Part shown: positions 33,311-45,099 of the stretch, piece by piece
How the letters are laid out: the number at the start of each line of letters is the position of its first letter
Position numbering within the stretch: the first letter of the stretch is position 1
Assembly: GCF_023159225.1 (NCBI RefSeq)
Contig: NC_063176.1
Coordinates: 6,212,963 to 6,276,962 of the forward strand
DNA from: Perognathus longimembris pacificus
Lineage: Eukaryota > Chordata > Mammalia > Rodentia > Heteromyidae
Direction: 5' to 3'
DNA length: 64,000 nucleotides
The notes under the pieces: generated by a model
What the model saw: the letters and a program-made list of their open reading frames with translations, nothing else
What the model was told of the DNA's origin: nothing
Database searches by the model: none
Made by a program: the position numbers and the translations under genes

Positions 33311-34942
33311 GTCTGTAAATGTATCTTCAGAGCCTTATTCCAGCCTCTCTATTACCTGAATAGCAGCATTAAGAGAGATTTCACAAAATCCGATCCTAAT
33401 TTTGATTTACAATTGTTATAAAAAAAACTCTCACTCTGACAACTAAAGGAAGAATGAATAGGATTCAATCATTTCTATTTTACATACTACTCATAGGTTA
33501 AGCGACAGATTTTAACCATGAAATCTCCAGTCTTCCTCAATTTTTATAGGGCTTCAAAATAAAGTTTGAAAATATTGACTCACTGGAAGAGATCAATAGC
33601 TTCTATACAGCAGGAAGTGTGCCATTGAACAACCTATGTTATACCAATAGCTAGAGAAAAAGCAAGACAATGCTGCTCACTGGCTCAGAACGGTTTTTTA
33701 ACCAAATCCTCTCAAAAAACACAGCCAGAAGAAAGAGCAAACATTGTATCAGCAAAGGATTCCTGCCATGTGTTAATTATGTATGATGAGTATGAAAATA
33801 AAGAGCGGGGCTATAATACAAATCTCATGAAATTGGATTGGAAAGTCAAATTCAAATAAATGATTTGTCTGGATATATTTTAATAATTGGACATAGGTGT
33901 TGAGTTCCAACAGCTTCTTAAGCCTCATAGAAATGGAATTAAGAAAATGTACTTGAGTACACAGATTCATGGAGAATACTAGATGAGATAACAAGAGAGT
34001 AGTATTGATAACATTTTTTAAAGAAAAGCCTTAAGTCATCACTGACTTAGCAAAACAAAGAGCTGAGCTCAAACTGAAAAAAAAAAAACTCACAGAATCT
34101 GAAGACTTAGCAAATGTTATCATCTGCTTTACAAAGTGAAAGCGAGACAGTAGAAATGTAAAAGATGAGTAGGTTTCACAAAGAGAATCTAATACATTTC
34201 TTCCTATCCACTACACATCAGTGTAGGAATTTTATTTATTGAAAGCTTGAAGGAGATTAGTAACTTGATTCAGATATATTAAAAACAGTATCAAAGCAGT
34301 ATAATGACAGTTGAGAATATAATGAAAGCAAAGAGCTTCATTTTCTTTCCCATCAGGGTCTGACAATATTGATAGGAAAGCAAATATCCCTACCTAGAGA
34401 AACTAGAGGAATTATTTTTGTATCCTTACCTAGGATAAGCAAATTAGGACATGTTAGGAAAAGCACATCAGTGAAGTTAGGAATCATAGCCTTTAGGTGT
34501 TCTCTGAAGTTTGTAAAAACTTTTGTAGGTGTATACATTTGAATATTTCCTTAAATATTAGCAAGGTATCAAAGAACCATAGTTACTTCAATTTCTTCCA
34601 GTAAGAAAATCAGAGAACAAAACTTATAGTAGTAAATGAAACAGTTCAAATGGCAGAAAATATACCTATATGTCTTTATGTACATGTATGTTTACGTATG
34701 TTCATATATGACCAAACCTATCTAAATGTAAAATTGTACGTGATTTTTCCATCTTTATATCACATGTATGCATATGTTATACACATAAACACATTCATAC
34801 AAAATGTATGTACAATGAGAAAGGAGGTAAAAGAGAAAGCTCAAACAAAAGAAAGTGATCTGGAATAACCTTAATGTGACTAGAAAGTGCTGTTTCTTTT
34901 ATGTAAATACAAAAATTCTTATTGCCAATTAACCACTCAAAA
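33311..34942. other. Unique AT-rich sequence
   Basis: No gene or repeat recognised. Confidence 0.4.
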
Positions 34943-35062
34943 ACTGGAAGTCAAGCTGTGCCTCAAAATGGTAGAGTGGTAGTCTTGAGCAAAAAGAGTT
35001 CTAGGACAGGATCCAGGCCCTGAGTTCAAGCCCAGGGACTGATTAAAAAATAAAATAAAAAC
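34943..35062 (+). mobile_element. Geo-type SINE, right half only
   Basis: aactggaagtcaagctgtgc, tagtcttgagcaaaaagag, caggccctgagttcaagccc and an A-rich tail. No left monomer is recognisable, so this is either a truncated insertion or a monomeric form. Confidence 0.75.
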
Positions 35063-35199
35063 TATGATTTTTTTTCTAAATACACTGAAAATAAAAGTTA
35101 AATTGAAATAATAGATTCAAAAAATTACAATTATTCAAAATATGGGAAATGAGGAAACAAAATTAAATGTAAATGAAGGTTTCCCTTGAGTTTCTCAAA

Positions 35200-35630
35200 A
35201 GCTCAATAGCTATGTGTATAAAAACAAATAGAATGATGCTTGCCAAAATGAACTCCAATGAAATGGAAGTAAGAGGTTATTATTATTATTATTATACAGT
35301 TGGCTGTATCTTTTCTTCTTTCCTTTGGTTTGTTTTCTTCTTTCACTGTTTTTTATTTCTGTACCATTGTCTTATATATTTAATTTGGGAGAGAAAGGGG
35401 AAACTCCGAATTGGTGAGACAAAAGATGAACCAATTCAACAGTGAAGCCTACTAGACCCTCTGTTGGAAATGAGGTATAAAACATGGAGGGGAGGGATGT
35501 TGGGAGAGGAAAAATTGAGAGGCAGTGAGGGAGGGGATGACACTGTTCAAAAGGAAATATACTAATTACCTGAATCATGTAACTGTAACCCTCTGTACAT
35601 CACCTTTACCATACCATTTTTAGAAAAGTA
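35200..35630 (+). mobile_element. L1 3'UTR fragment, older subfamily
   Basis: Contains gatgcttgccaaaatgaac, a TTA microsatellite (35277-35297), a purine-rich stretch, gatgacactgttcaaaagg, cctgaatcatgtaactg and ccctctgtacatcacc. Same order as 18950-19321. Confidence 0.7.
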
Positions 35631-35825
35631 TAAAGGAAGATTCAGCTACTACATAAACATAGACCAAGTTATTGTGTATAAAAACTGACTTCCAGGCTAT
35701 AATAAAATATGATAATTTAATAATTTTGTTAAGCAAACACCCACATGCCATGAAAATCATCACAATTGCACAGAATTTGGTGTTTTCAGTGTTACTTACA
35801 AGTTACAACAAAAGTCATATAAAAT

Positions 35826-37290
35826 CCATTCTTCTTTAAAGCTGAATGATTTTCAATAAGTTTATGTACCATATTTTGGGCAACCTAAGATGATTAATAT
35901 CATAGTTTGGTTTTTGTGAATAGTGCTGAAATAAACACAGATATGCATGTATCTCTGTCGTATGCTGACTTAAATTCTTTTAAATATATGCTGCAGAGTG
36001 ATAAAACAGGATAATATGGTAGTTTTATTTTTATGTGTGTGTGTGCGTGTGTGTGTGAGCATGCACGCATGCACTTGGGCTTTAATTTGCACTCTTTCTG
36101 TGCTTTTTCAATGAACACCAGTATTGTTTCAGTGGTGCCATATTTCTCCTTCCTGCTGAGTAGCTAGGAAAACAGGTATGGACCATCAAGTGCTGGCAAT
36201 ATCTTTTGCTTTTTGAGTATCATTCACACTTCTTTCTATAGTGATTATACAACATTACATTCTCAACCACTATGTATGGGGTTTCTTATATACTTATCCA
36301 AGACAGCTTTTGTTTTTATTTTCTTATTATTTGCCATTCTGACTAAGGAAACATGGTTTCTCAGTGTTGTATTGATTGCCATTTCTTTATGGCTAAAGAT
36401 GTTGAATAATCCTCATGTATTTATTAGTCATTTGTATTTCTTTAAGCATTACTTTGTTCAATTCATTTAGCAATTTATTTATTTGTTCTTTTAGTCTCTA
36501 ATTCTTTGGGTTCATTTTATAGCCTGGAAATGAATCTTTTCTCAGGTAGTTAGCGTTCAATGACTTTGTCCTATCTTGTTCATTTTCTATGGTTTCTGAC
36601 TCTTTTTCATTTTTCAGTTCTTGCTCTTATTTCTTGCATATTTGAAATCCTATTCAAAAAGCTTTTGCCATTCCTATAATCTCAAGGCTTTTCATGGTAA
36701 AAAAAATTTGTCTTAATGGAAACATTTTAAATGTCTACTTTTATTTATAGCCTTGAAGGAAAAAGTCATAAAAATTACCAGAATTATGTTTATGTATTAG
36801 TTGATGATTTCTTTACACTTTAATTTTATTTTGAAAGTTTTGTTTTAAATTAAGATGCCTAACCCATTTTGAATTAATTCTTTTACCAGTTGCTCTCAAC
36901 TGGAATTTTACCAGTTGCTCTCAACTAGGAATTTGTGTTCAGTGTTCTACATGTGGACATACAATTGGTGCAACAACATTTAAGACACTAATTTTCCTTC
37001 ATTTTTTGTTCCTTTTTCAAAACTGAGTTGATTAGGATGATGTAGATTCATATCAGTAAGTTAAAGTCTATTACATTGGTATAACTATCTGATCTCATTT
37101 CAGTACCATGCTGATTTTTCTTTGCATTTTACTAGGGATGTCCAGTAGTACTTATAGTCAAATACTGTGATACCTCCAGAAGTGCTCAAGATTGCTTAGG
37201 ATAGCTGTCATGATTTCTGCTTTGGTATGTATCTATGGTCTGTTTTTCTATTTCTGTGCAATGGCTTTGGGAATCTCTGTATTGGTCCAG
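35826..37290 (-). pseudogene. L1 ORF2/3' fragment, antisense, diverged
   Basis: The + strand reads as the complement of the L1 ORF2 C-terminal coding region: gtgaatagtgctgaaataaa, catgtatctctgtcg and attgattgccatttctttat, then the ORF2 region around 37080-37290 (ttcagtaccatgctgattt, tatttctgtgcaatggc). No frame is open for long. A SINE at 36034-36197 interrupts it, and a 25-bp tandem duplication lies at 36881-36931. Much older than the L1 at 3.85 kb. Confidence 0.75.
36034..36197 (-). mobile_element. Geo/B1-type SINE with (CA)n tail, antisense
   Basis: A gt-rich tract (tail complement) at 36034-36058 is followed by cacttgggctttaatttgc and later cctgctgagtagctaggaa and accatcaagtgctgg, the complement of a B1-like left end. 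Strongly diverged. Confidence 0.5.
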
Positions 37291-37840
37291 TTTTAATATA
37301 TGTGCATCTAAAGTGAGCATAAGTTTACAACTGTTAAATCTAAACTATATTGTGTAAGCAAACAGTCAGGATTTATAGTCATTGTGCCAAAAGATCATGA
37401 AATGTAAAATGTTTACATGATAGAACTCTTGAACAATCAATAAGAGGTAAATAACTCAACTGCTTAAATATATCCTGGTGTTTCAGAAAAGAAAAATGAA
37501 ATTCTTTTGTTTGATGTTAGTGGTGTGAAGAGTATGTTCCAAGACACATATCAGTAGAGGATAAAACTGTGCTACATCATGTCAAATAAATTAAAACTGT
37601 TGATAATGTGTATTTAAAATGCCATCCAGAGAACAAGAGATGACAACAAATTCTTGATTAGCAGGTGGAGCAAGGGTGCTCATAGATTCTATGAATATCT
37701 TTCACAGATTTTTTGAGTCAGATTCAATGAATAATACATAATGAAAGTACTTATTTAGAATAAACCATTCACTAGCACTGTAGTGTGATTCTAAAAATAT
37801 GAACCTCTGGATACCACTCCCCAACCTTACAATTAAGTGT
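37291..37840. other. Unique AT-rich sequence
   Basis: Nothing recognised. Confidence 0.4.
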
Positions 37841-37856
37841 AGAAATTGTGCTCTCG

Positions 37857-38073
37857 GGGCTGGGAATATGGCCTAGTGGCAAGAGTGCTTGCCTCCTATA
37901 CATGAAGCCCTGGGTTCGATTCCCCAGCACCACATATACAGAAAATGGCCATAAGTGGTGCTGTGGCTCAAGTGGCAGAGTGCTAGCCTTGAGCAAAAAG
38001 AAGCCAAGGACAGTGCTCAGGCCCAAGGCCCAGGACTGGCAAAAAAAAAAAAAGAAGAAGAAGAAGAAGAAGA
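37857..38073 (+). mobile_element. IDL-Geo dimeric SINE, full length
   Basis: Complete left (gggctgggaatatggccta, aagagtgcttgcctcc, gggttcgattccccagcac) and right (gtgctgtggctcaagtgg, agagtgctagccttgagc, aggactggc) halves, with a short deletion near the right box B-like site. The tail is an A run followed by (GAA)n. Target-site duplication agaaattgtgctctcg (37841-37856) and agaaattctgctctcg (38074-38089), one mismatch. Confidence 0.92.
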
Positions 38074-38089
38074 AGAAATTCTGCTCTCG

Positions 38090-38955
38090 AGCCTACTGAA
38101 TTTAGTCTGACGAGCCACCCTACACTTACCTACTGCCTGGTCTTTGCAGAAAAACCAGTGAAGACTCTTTCATGCTTCTCTGGCGCTCACTTTGTCATCA
38201 GAGAGGGCTTGGTACTTTCCCACAAGTAATGTTAGTAAGCTGTGCTGCACAACTTCATTTTGGTGTCTGAACATTTTGTATCCGATTTAAAATAAAATGC
38301 TTCAGTGTACTCAGATCAGTATGTGTGTACTTTCATATACTATAGTTGTCCATCTCTATACTACCTATTAGAATATAGGTGAATTAATTTTGTGAGTGAG
38401 TTGTATATACTGATAGGACAACAAATAGATAAAATTGAGACCTTTAGCTTGGGGAATACCTCGTCTAAACTTCTAGCAAGTCCACATTTGGGTTGCAGCC
38501 TTCCCCTATTGTTTGCAACTGATGTGGGGAAATTCATCAATGTTCTTTGTCAGAAAGAATTTTTTAATTTGATATTTACTCGAGTATATTTCCATACAAG
38601 AAAGCTTAATGTAAGAAAATGGTTAACATATGGCTTTTCTTATACACTCACATAGTTATATTTAAAAGGAACTACATTAAATAACCTTGTTATAATCCAA
38701 GTAATGAAAAATGTGACTGTGATGGAATTATTATACTTGGATATCTGAACAGCATGTAAGGCCAGAATAAATTATCAAGTAGGACATGTTAAGTACAAAA
38801 AGAGATAAATAGCAAGCTGGGGAGGAATCAGATTGTTTCCAACTGAGAGGAATCAGATGAAGTAATAAGTAAAAATAAAATTTAAAATCAACTTTTGAGA
38901 AAAGAGGTAGGCCCTCACAGACAGTCTAAGAGAAGCAGGAGGCAAGAACATGATC
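38090..38955. other. Unique AT-rich sequence
   Basis: Nothing recognised. Confidence 0.4.
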
Positions 38956-38970
38956 AAAAATGAAAAGAGA

Positions 38971-39170
38971 TGGGCTGGGAATATGGCCTAGTGGTAGAGC
39001 ACTCACCTCATATACATGAAGCCCTGGGTTCGATTCCCCAGCACCACATATATAGAAAATGGCCAGAAGGGGCGCTGTGGGTCAAGTGGCAGAGTGCTAG
39101 CCTTGAGCTAAAAGAAGCCAGGGACAGTGCTCAGGCCCTGAGTTCAAGCCCCAGGACTGGCCAAAAAAAA
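38971..39170 (+). mobile_element. IDL-Geo dimeric SINE, full length
   Basis: Left half with tagtggtagagcactcacc (a different version from the gtggcaagag copies), then gggttcgattccccagcac, and a Geo half ending aggactggcc with an A tail. The duplication aaaaatgaaaagaga flanks it at 38956-38970 and 39171-39185 and is perfect, although its A-rich start could partly be tail. Confidence 0.9.
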
Positions 39171-39188
39171 AAAAATGAAAAGAGAAAT

Positions 39189-39420
39189 CCAGGTGCAGCG
39201 GCTCACCCCTGTAATTCTAGTTACACAGGAGGCTGATATCTGAGGATCATGGTTCAAAGTCAATTTAAACACAACAGTTCTTTAGACTGGTATCTGCAGG
39301 TAACCACCAAAAAGCCAGAGGTTGAACTCTGGCTCTTGCAGTACAGTGTCACCGTGGAGTGAAAAAAAGCTAAGGGACAGCACCTAGATATTCACTGAGT
39401 TCTAGCCAAAGAAAGAAAAG
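39189..39420 (+). mobile_element. 7SL/B1-Geo dimeric SINE, diverged
   Basis: Left half: ccaggtgcagcggctcacc, ctgtaattctagttacac, aggaggctgatatctgagg and atcatggttcaaagtc. Right half: aaagccagaggttgaac, aagctaagggacagcacc and actgagttctagcc. It lies immediately after the younger IDL-Geo copy. Confidence 0.65.
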
Positions 39421-39529
39421 GAGCGGTAGGAGAGGGAATTAAAAGAAGGAGGGAAGGAAGGAAGACAGAAAGAATAATGTGGGCACAGTTCAGGTTAGAA
39501 ATGGCTAAATAGCAAGTTAGTCATTTTTT

Positions 39530-39790
39530 AAACTTTTTTCTTTATTGTCAAAGTATGGAACAGAGGGGTTACAGATTCATATGTAAGGCAGTGAGTACAT
39601 GTCTTGTTCAACTTGTTACCTCCTCCCTCATTTTCCTCTCCCTCCTCCTCCCCCTTTTCTTCTCCCCTCAAGAGTTCTGTAGTTGGTTTACACCAAATGG
39701 TTTTGTAGGTATTGCTTTTGGAATGGTTTGTCTTTTTATCCCTTGTCTCTCAATTTGGATATTCCCTTTCCCTTCCCTAGTTCTAATACC
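39530..39790 (-). mobile_element. L1 3'UTR fragment, antisense
   Basis: ttctttattgtcaaagtatg, agaggggttacagattc, C/T-rich runs, ggtttacaccaaatgg, ttgtctctcaatttgg and attccctttcccttcc complement the L1 3'UTR at 6.78-7.0 kb. Confidence 0.8.
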
Positions 39791-41307
39791 CAAGAAAAGT
39801 TTTGAAAGATGTTTTTGAAACAATTGCAAAACAAGTGAATAATGACCTAATGTGAGATATCAAGATGTTGGACATTTTTAAATTATCCATGTGATTAATG
39901 CTTAACAGATTATCAAAATCCATTATATATGATTGCTGTGCTAACAATGTATGCTAGACTGTTGACATTCAACACTTCAATGTATAGCATTTCCTGTTTG
40001 CATATTCTTTGCTATAACATTTTACAGGACCCATTTCAACAGTGCATTTCAGGCAATCCATTGTCCTGTGTCAATCCATTTTATAAAGCAGAATAACTGT
40101 GTTATCTGTTCATGCAAGTAAACCACCATCATATATACAGCACAAAGCATGGGCATACTGATTAATTACTTATATATGCAAAGAAAAAATTAAAAGTTAT
40201 CAAGTTGAATGAGCAGCCTATACACACTTTGGGCATATCAACTCTAATTAGAAAAACCATGAACACATTTTATACATCGGAATGATAGAATTCACAGTGT
40301 AATTGAAACATCTTTTTTTTAAAAAAAGGAATATTATCCATTTCCCCCAAATTCTGGAAAACTAGAATGCTATATTGCAAAGCAATCACAATTTCTAGTC
40401 CACACTGAACTGCAGTAGCCAGTTGGACTTTTCACCAGCACTAGTCTTTACAAGCCTTCTAACAAGTTTCTTGAATTATTATTTATTTAATTAACTAAGT
40501 TATTAAACTTTGGAAGAGATCTGTGAATGAGATTTCATCTCACACTGGTGAACTTTCTTCTAATGGAAGGGAAGAAGACTAGCAGAAAGAAATTTTCACC
40601 TGGTGGCACCAGAAATTATAATTTTCAGTGACAATAAGCCAAGAGCAATGAAGACATTTTTCTTATTCCTAGAAATACAAGAGAACTCTCTCTGGGAATA
40701 TTTATAGATGATATTTGTGGGACAATTAATAACATGGGACAATTAATACATCTAAATTTCTTGTTTGAATTTAAATACTAGACAGTCTTGGAGCTGGTGT
40801 TAGTAGACAATGGGTTTTGATAGAAACCAGCGTCACAAATCCTTTTAAAACTCAATAAAAAAAATGTTTGTGGCTAAAATTACTATTTAGTGTTTTCCTG
40901 GGATTTATTCTGAAGGTATTTGCCAAAAGAATCTTTGATAATAATTCAAAAACACAAATGGGAACAAATATGAACAATTTTTTCAACTATATGTAATGAC
41001 ATTATTATGTCAAAGGATTATATTGCAAATGGAGACAATGAAACATTTCTAGATCAAAAGATACTTAACTAAGAATATATTTCACGTCCCTTATTTCTCT
41101 TCCAAAGATGTATCTCTTTGTTGCATATCTTTGTATGTTATTTGAATTTTAAATGCAAATATTAGTTTTTCATTTAAAAATATTGACTAACTGCACTTTT
41201 ATAATGAAGTAGCTATAGTTAAGGATATAATAAAATTAAATAACACAAATTAAATGACAAAAACTAAATGTAATTAAATTACAAGCAGGTGTGGGTAATC
41301 ACAATGG
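39791..41307. other. Unique AT-rich sequence
   Basis: No recognisable feature. A 13-bp direct repeat (gggacaattaata) occurs twice near 40720-40750. Confidence 0.4.
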
Positions 41308-41662
41308 TTGCTATAGTTTGGATCTGAAATGATCCTCTAAAGGCCCATGTTTTTAACTTGGTCCCATACTGGCAAGTGATGGAACTTTAAGGAAATGAGG
41401 CCTAGCTGAGGCAGGCACAAAGCAGAGTTGAGAACCCTAGCCCTTTCCTGTCTTTATGTGTTGCTTCCTATCCTTCACAAGGTGAGTAGTTTTGCCCTAT
41501 CATAGTCTCCTAATGTTTTTCCCCATCACAAGACCAAAGGCAATAGGACATGGAGTTTCAGGGGGAGAGTGAACTGAAATTTCTAAGACCATGTGTGAAA
41601 TGAATCTTGTTTTTAAGAGAACTATCTCAGGCATTTTTAACTGCAAGAGAAAGCTGACTACC
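41308..41662 (+). mobile_element. Old solo LTR, ERVL-MaLR-like
   Basis: ttgctatagtttggatctg, aaaggcccatgttttta, aggcctagctgaggc, gtgagtagttttgcc, ccaaaggcaatagg and atctcaggcatttttaac follow the order of a MaLR-type mammalian LTR, with the poly(A)-like region near 41600-41635. There is no internal retroviral sequence. The family name is a memory-based assignment. Confidence 0.5.
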
Positions 41663-42089
41663 TGCTGTTTCACAAAGAAGACAAAAAAATAAAATACATT
41701 TTACTTATACTCACCTGGAAATATAATGTATTTTTCTGGCAAATATGTATACCATTTTTCATTTATACATTTGAAATGCATATATGATATTTATGTGTAT
41801 TAACATATTATCAGCAGTGGTAGGAATGTCACCAAGTAAGAACTCAAGAGAACTTTAAGTTGGTTAGAAAGGCAAATGAATAAATTTCACATCTCAAAAT
41901 TGTTACATAAACAAGTTAATATTGATAATTTAAAAAACAAAAATGAACTACCCACTGTGAAAATTTGTAAAAACTCAATGTCATTTGAGAAAAATCTTTA
42001 TCCATGTTTTCTAGTTGTTGCAGAATTCCATAGGAGTCTCTGAGTCTTACAACAAACTAGAAATTCTGTGATTAAAAAGAAAAATCTGT
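41663..42089. other. Unique AT-rich sequence
   Basis: Nothing recognised. Confidence 0.4.
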
Positions 42090-42222
42090 CCTGTTGTTTT
42101 CATGATAGTAGGATTTGAACTCAGACCTTGCATTTACGAGACATGCCTTTAGTACTTTTTTTGAGGTAGTGTCTTGATTTTTGCCTGGATGTGTGCCTGG
42201 ACTCATTTTCGGCATTCTGCTA
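42090..42222 (-). mobile_element. tRNA/B1-like SINE fragment, antisense
   Basis: tagtaggatttgaactcagacc resembles the antisense of an ID-type box B, and ttttgaggtagtgtcttg with cctggatgtgtgcctgg resembles an antisense B1 left end. Confidence 0.45.
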
Positions 42223-42261
42223 TGGCAAAGATGACAGGCAGCCTGAATGATGTCCAGTGTC

Positions 42262-42375
42262 TTCCAATGAAATGGACTCCCAAGGAATTTTCTGCCTAGG
42301 TTGGCCCAGTACCACAGTCCTCATAGTTTTGGCCTTAGGATTCCTAGGATGATAGTCACGGCAACTGTGATTGGC
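42262..42375 (-). mobile_element. B1-like SINE fragment, antisense
   Basis: tgcctaggttggcccag, accacagtcctcatag and ggattcctaggatgatag complement the blocks 'gcccaggcaggaaa', 'gaggatcgtggtt' and 'taatcctagct' of the B1-like monomer. Confidence 0.5.
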
Positions 42376-42423
42376 TGTTGGTTTAGAAAGGTTCTCAAGA
42401 ACATTTTCCCCAAGATGTTCCCT

Positions 42424-42500
42424 CACAAAGTTCCTCCTGAACTCAGCCTCCCAAGTGGCTAAGAATACAGTCATGAATACTGGCACATCGCTAAAAGTCA
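42424..42500 (-). mobile_element. B1-like SINE fragment, antisense
   Basis: cctgaactcagcctcccaag, tggctaagaatacagtc and atgaatactggcaca are the complement of a B1 or 7SL left end. Confidence 0.55.
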
Positions 42501-44269
42501 CATTTCTGAAAGGAATTATGTGAGGTTGAACTAAAGAGTTTAGGTATCAAATTAGCTCAGGGTCTAATGTATAGAAAACCTGACCTGATTTTTATTTGTT
42601 ATTCTCATCGTTATTACTCTCACAGGTGAGCTCTGTTGAGGAAGGTGGGGGACGGAAGGGACCACCACTATGATATGAAGTCTACTTCTAGTAAAGCTGA
42701 CCTTGAAGATCAAATATGAAGAGTTCACCACAGAACATTTGTATTCAGCCCTTTAAGGTGATCATTTGGAGAGTTCACACCCAGCAGTTTACAATAATGC
42801 ACATTTATTATTTTACACTTTTCTGGGGCTCTATTCCAAGGTAGTTTAGACGAACTTTTCTGCAGGTTCTTAGAGGGCTGGAATCAATCAAGGTATTGGC
42901 CAGACTCCATTTCTTTCTTACTTTCAGGTTCCTTTTCCAAGTTTATATGGCTGCTGGTAAAATTCAGTTTCTTTTAGTGGTATCTCTGAGCTCTTTATTT
43001 ATTTATTTTTTTTACTTTATCTTGCTAGCTGCCTGGCATCAGTTACTATCAACTAAAAGCCACTTTAAGCTCCTTAATAGCTGGCATCTGACGGGTATTG
43101 TCTGTATAAGTTACAGTACTCCCAAAATACTGTAACTTAATTTCTCCCTATATTGAATACTCTGTTAGGTTCTTATGTAATCTGTACAATCGTATCATAA
43201 CAACGTACTGTGGTATTTTCATAGTGTTTAATGGTCACCAGGAAGATCAAGAATAGCTGAAAAGCTTGGAAATTCTGACTATCTCTACAAGAAGACAAAG
43301 TTGTTAGAAACTGGGTTAATGACCAATCATGATGACCTGAAGAAGTCTTCCTAAATATTTCTTAAAATTAGGTTCAGAAAATTTCTGGATTAGCGAACAC
43401 ATCCACAGGCCCCATAGATGGTGACTTCAAATCGAGAGGACAGGGTCTGCACATCGGCCAGTGTGTCATATTGCCTTAAGCTATACTGTAAAATATACTG
43501 ATAAATGCAACAATCTTCTGATGATCATGAATCATTACTGCTTTTTAGGATTTCAGGTTGTTCCGATGTGTCATTGCTATTGTTTTGTGTTACCTTTGAT
43601 ACTTTACCTTGTAAGAATTCTGGGCTAATTGTTAATACAATGCAAATACCATATGGATCAAGAATGTCACTAGTCCCAAACCACAAATAAACATATTGAT
43701 TGTTCTGAGAGCTAGGAAGGGAACTTACATAAAATATAATTTTTCTTACTATTTGGGCACAGTCAGTGTTTATTTACATTTTTGCTTGTTGTTAAATAAG
43801 AGTGAGCTAAATTTTGTAAAATGTATTTCCAAGCTTTGTTATTTTTCTCTTCATATATATTTCAGATAGAATCCATATATATACACATATGTATATACAT
43901 ATGTATATATAGCATCTATATATGAATATATACACATACATTTGAAAAAAAAGACAAAGGCAAAACTCTTCTGAACCCATGAAAATTTTTCTTATATTAA
44001 AAATGTAATTTTAAGTCCTATGACTCAATTTTTTTTAGAATTTAGGAAACAAAGCAATTTTTGTACTTTAATTAGTAGGAGAGAATTGCCTAGAACATGC
44101 CTTAAGCAGGAAATTAATTAAAAAGTGCCTCTGAGGAGAATGAGATCATTTTTTTTTCAGGTCCAACATACTAATACACTTAGAGTGAGTACCTGCAGTC
44201 CAAAAGAAATTATTTGTTTATGATTATTTGTTCCTACTTGCACATGAATATTGTCTTTCCAAGTAAATT
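42501..44269. other. Unique sequence with a TA/CA-rich patch
   Basis: A tatatacacatatg-type patch lies at 43870-43940. No gene recognised. Confidence 0.4.
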
Positions 44270-44400
44270 ATTGATTTCTTTAACAAATACACATTTGATA
44301 CAGACTTTATGCCAATGAGGCCAGACAATAAATGCAAAGATGAATGAGATGTTTCCCTTCCCTACCAGGAGCTCAGCACACTAGGGGAGCCAACATTACT
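44270..44400 (+). repeat. Ancient repeat fragment (MIR/L2 class)
   Basis: gacagactttatgccaatgagg-like text, then aaagatgaatgagatg and taccaggagctcagcac resemble the ancient 'tatgtgccaggcac... aagatgaataagac... aaggagctcac' element. Weakly supported. Confidence 0.4.
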
Positions 44401-45099
44401 CATTAATAACAGAGTGCTGTAGCTCAAGAACCGGATGAGTAAACAGAGCTCTGCTAGAGTACAGTGAATGAAACCCCCACGCATACCGTAGTGTTAACTC
44501 AGCAATTTCTTGGCATCACTGTATATATCAGACACTATACTACTACTAATAATAATAAAAGGAATGGTGAACTTAGAAAACAAAATTAATTCAGGTATCT
44601 ACCTCTCCTCTTTCCTAACTGAAAAATGACAAATCATTTCCTTTTGGGGGAGTGTTTTTATCTCATCTTTATGACATAAATGATAACATGGAATTTTGCT
44701 TCTTAAGACAAATTTTGATAAATACATTAAAATCTATGAAGAATCTATTAGAAGTAGAACAAGGATACGATTACTATATTCTTAGTAAAACCGCTTGTCC
44801 CAGTGTACTATTCATCGTCTTCATGTATGTTATAACATCTCTAGAGGCGTACGTGAAGCAAGGTTTCTATAGAACAAGGATTCATGAGAATATAGTCTCC
44901 TTCCCTGGAAGGACTTCATTGCCAGAATTCCAGAGACTCCTAGATGGCTCATCACAATCACAAATCCATCCTACTTAGAGGAGCCTCCATTAGGACCTTT
45001 TCTAAAGTAAACATTTTCAGTACTTTTCAGCCATTAGTCTATTGGGTTATCCCATTTTTCACAAAATATATTTTGCTTTGACACTTAAATTCTTACTTG
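44401..45099. other. Unique sequence
   Basis: The 108-codon open frame at 44652-44978 (+) has no recognisable motif and no sign of coding structure. I treat it as chance. Confidence 0.4.

Noticed and set aside
44652..44978. 108-codon open frame on the + strand
   Set aside because: Unrecognisable translation in unique AT-rich DNA. Length is within chance expectation for a window this size.
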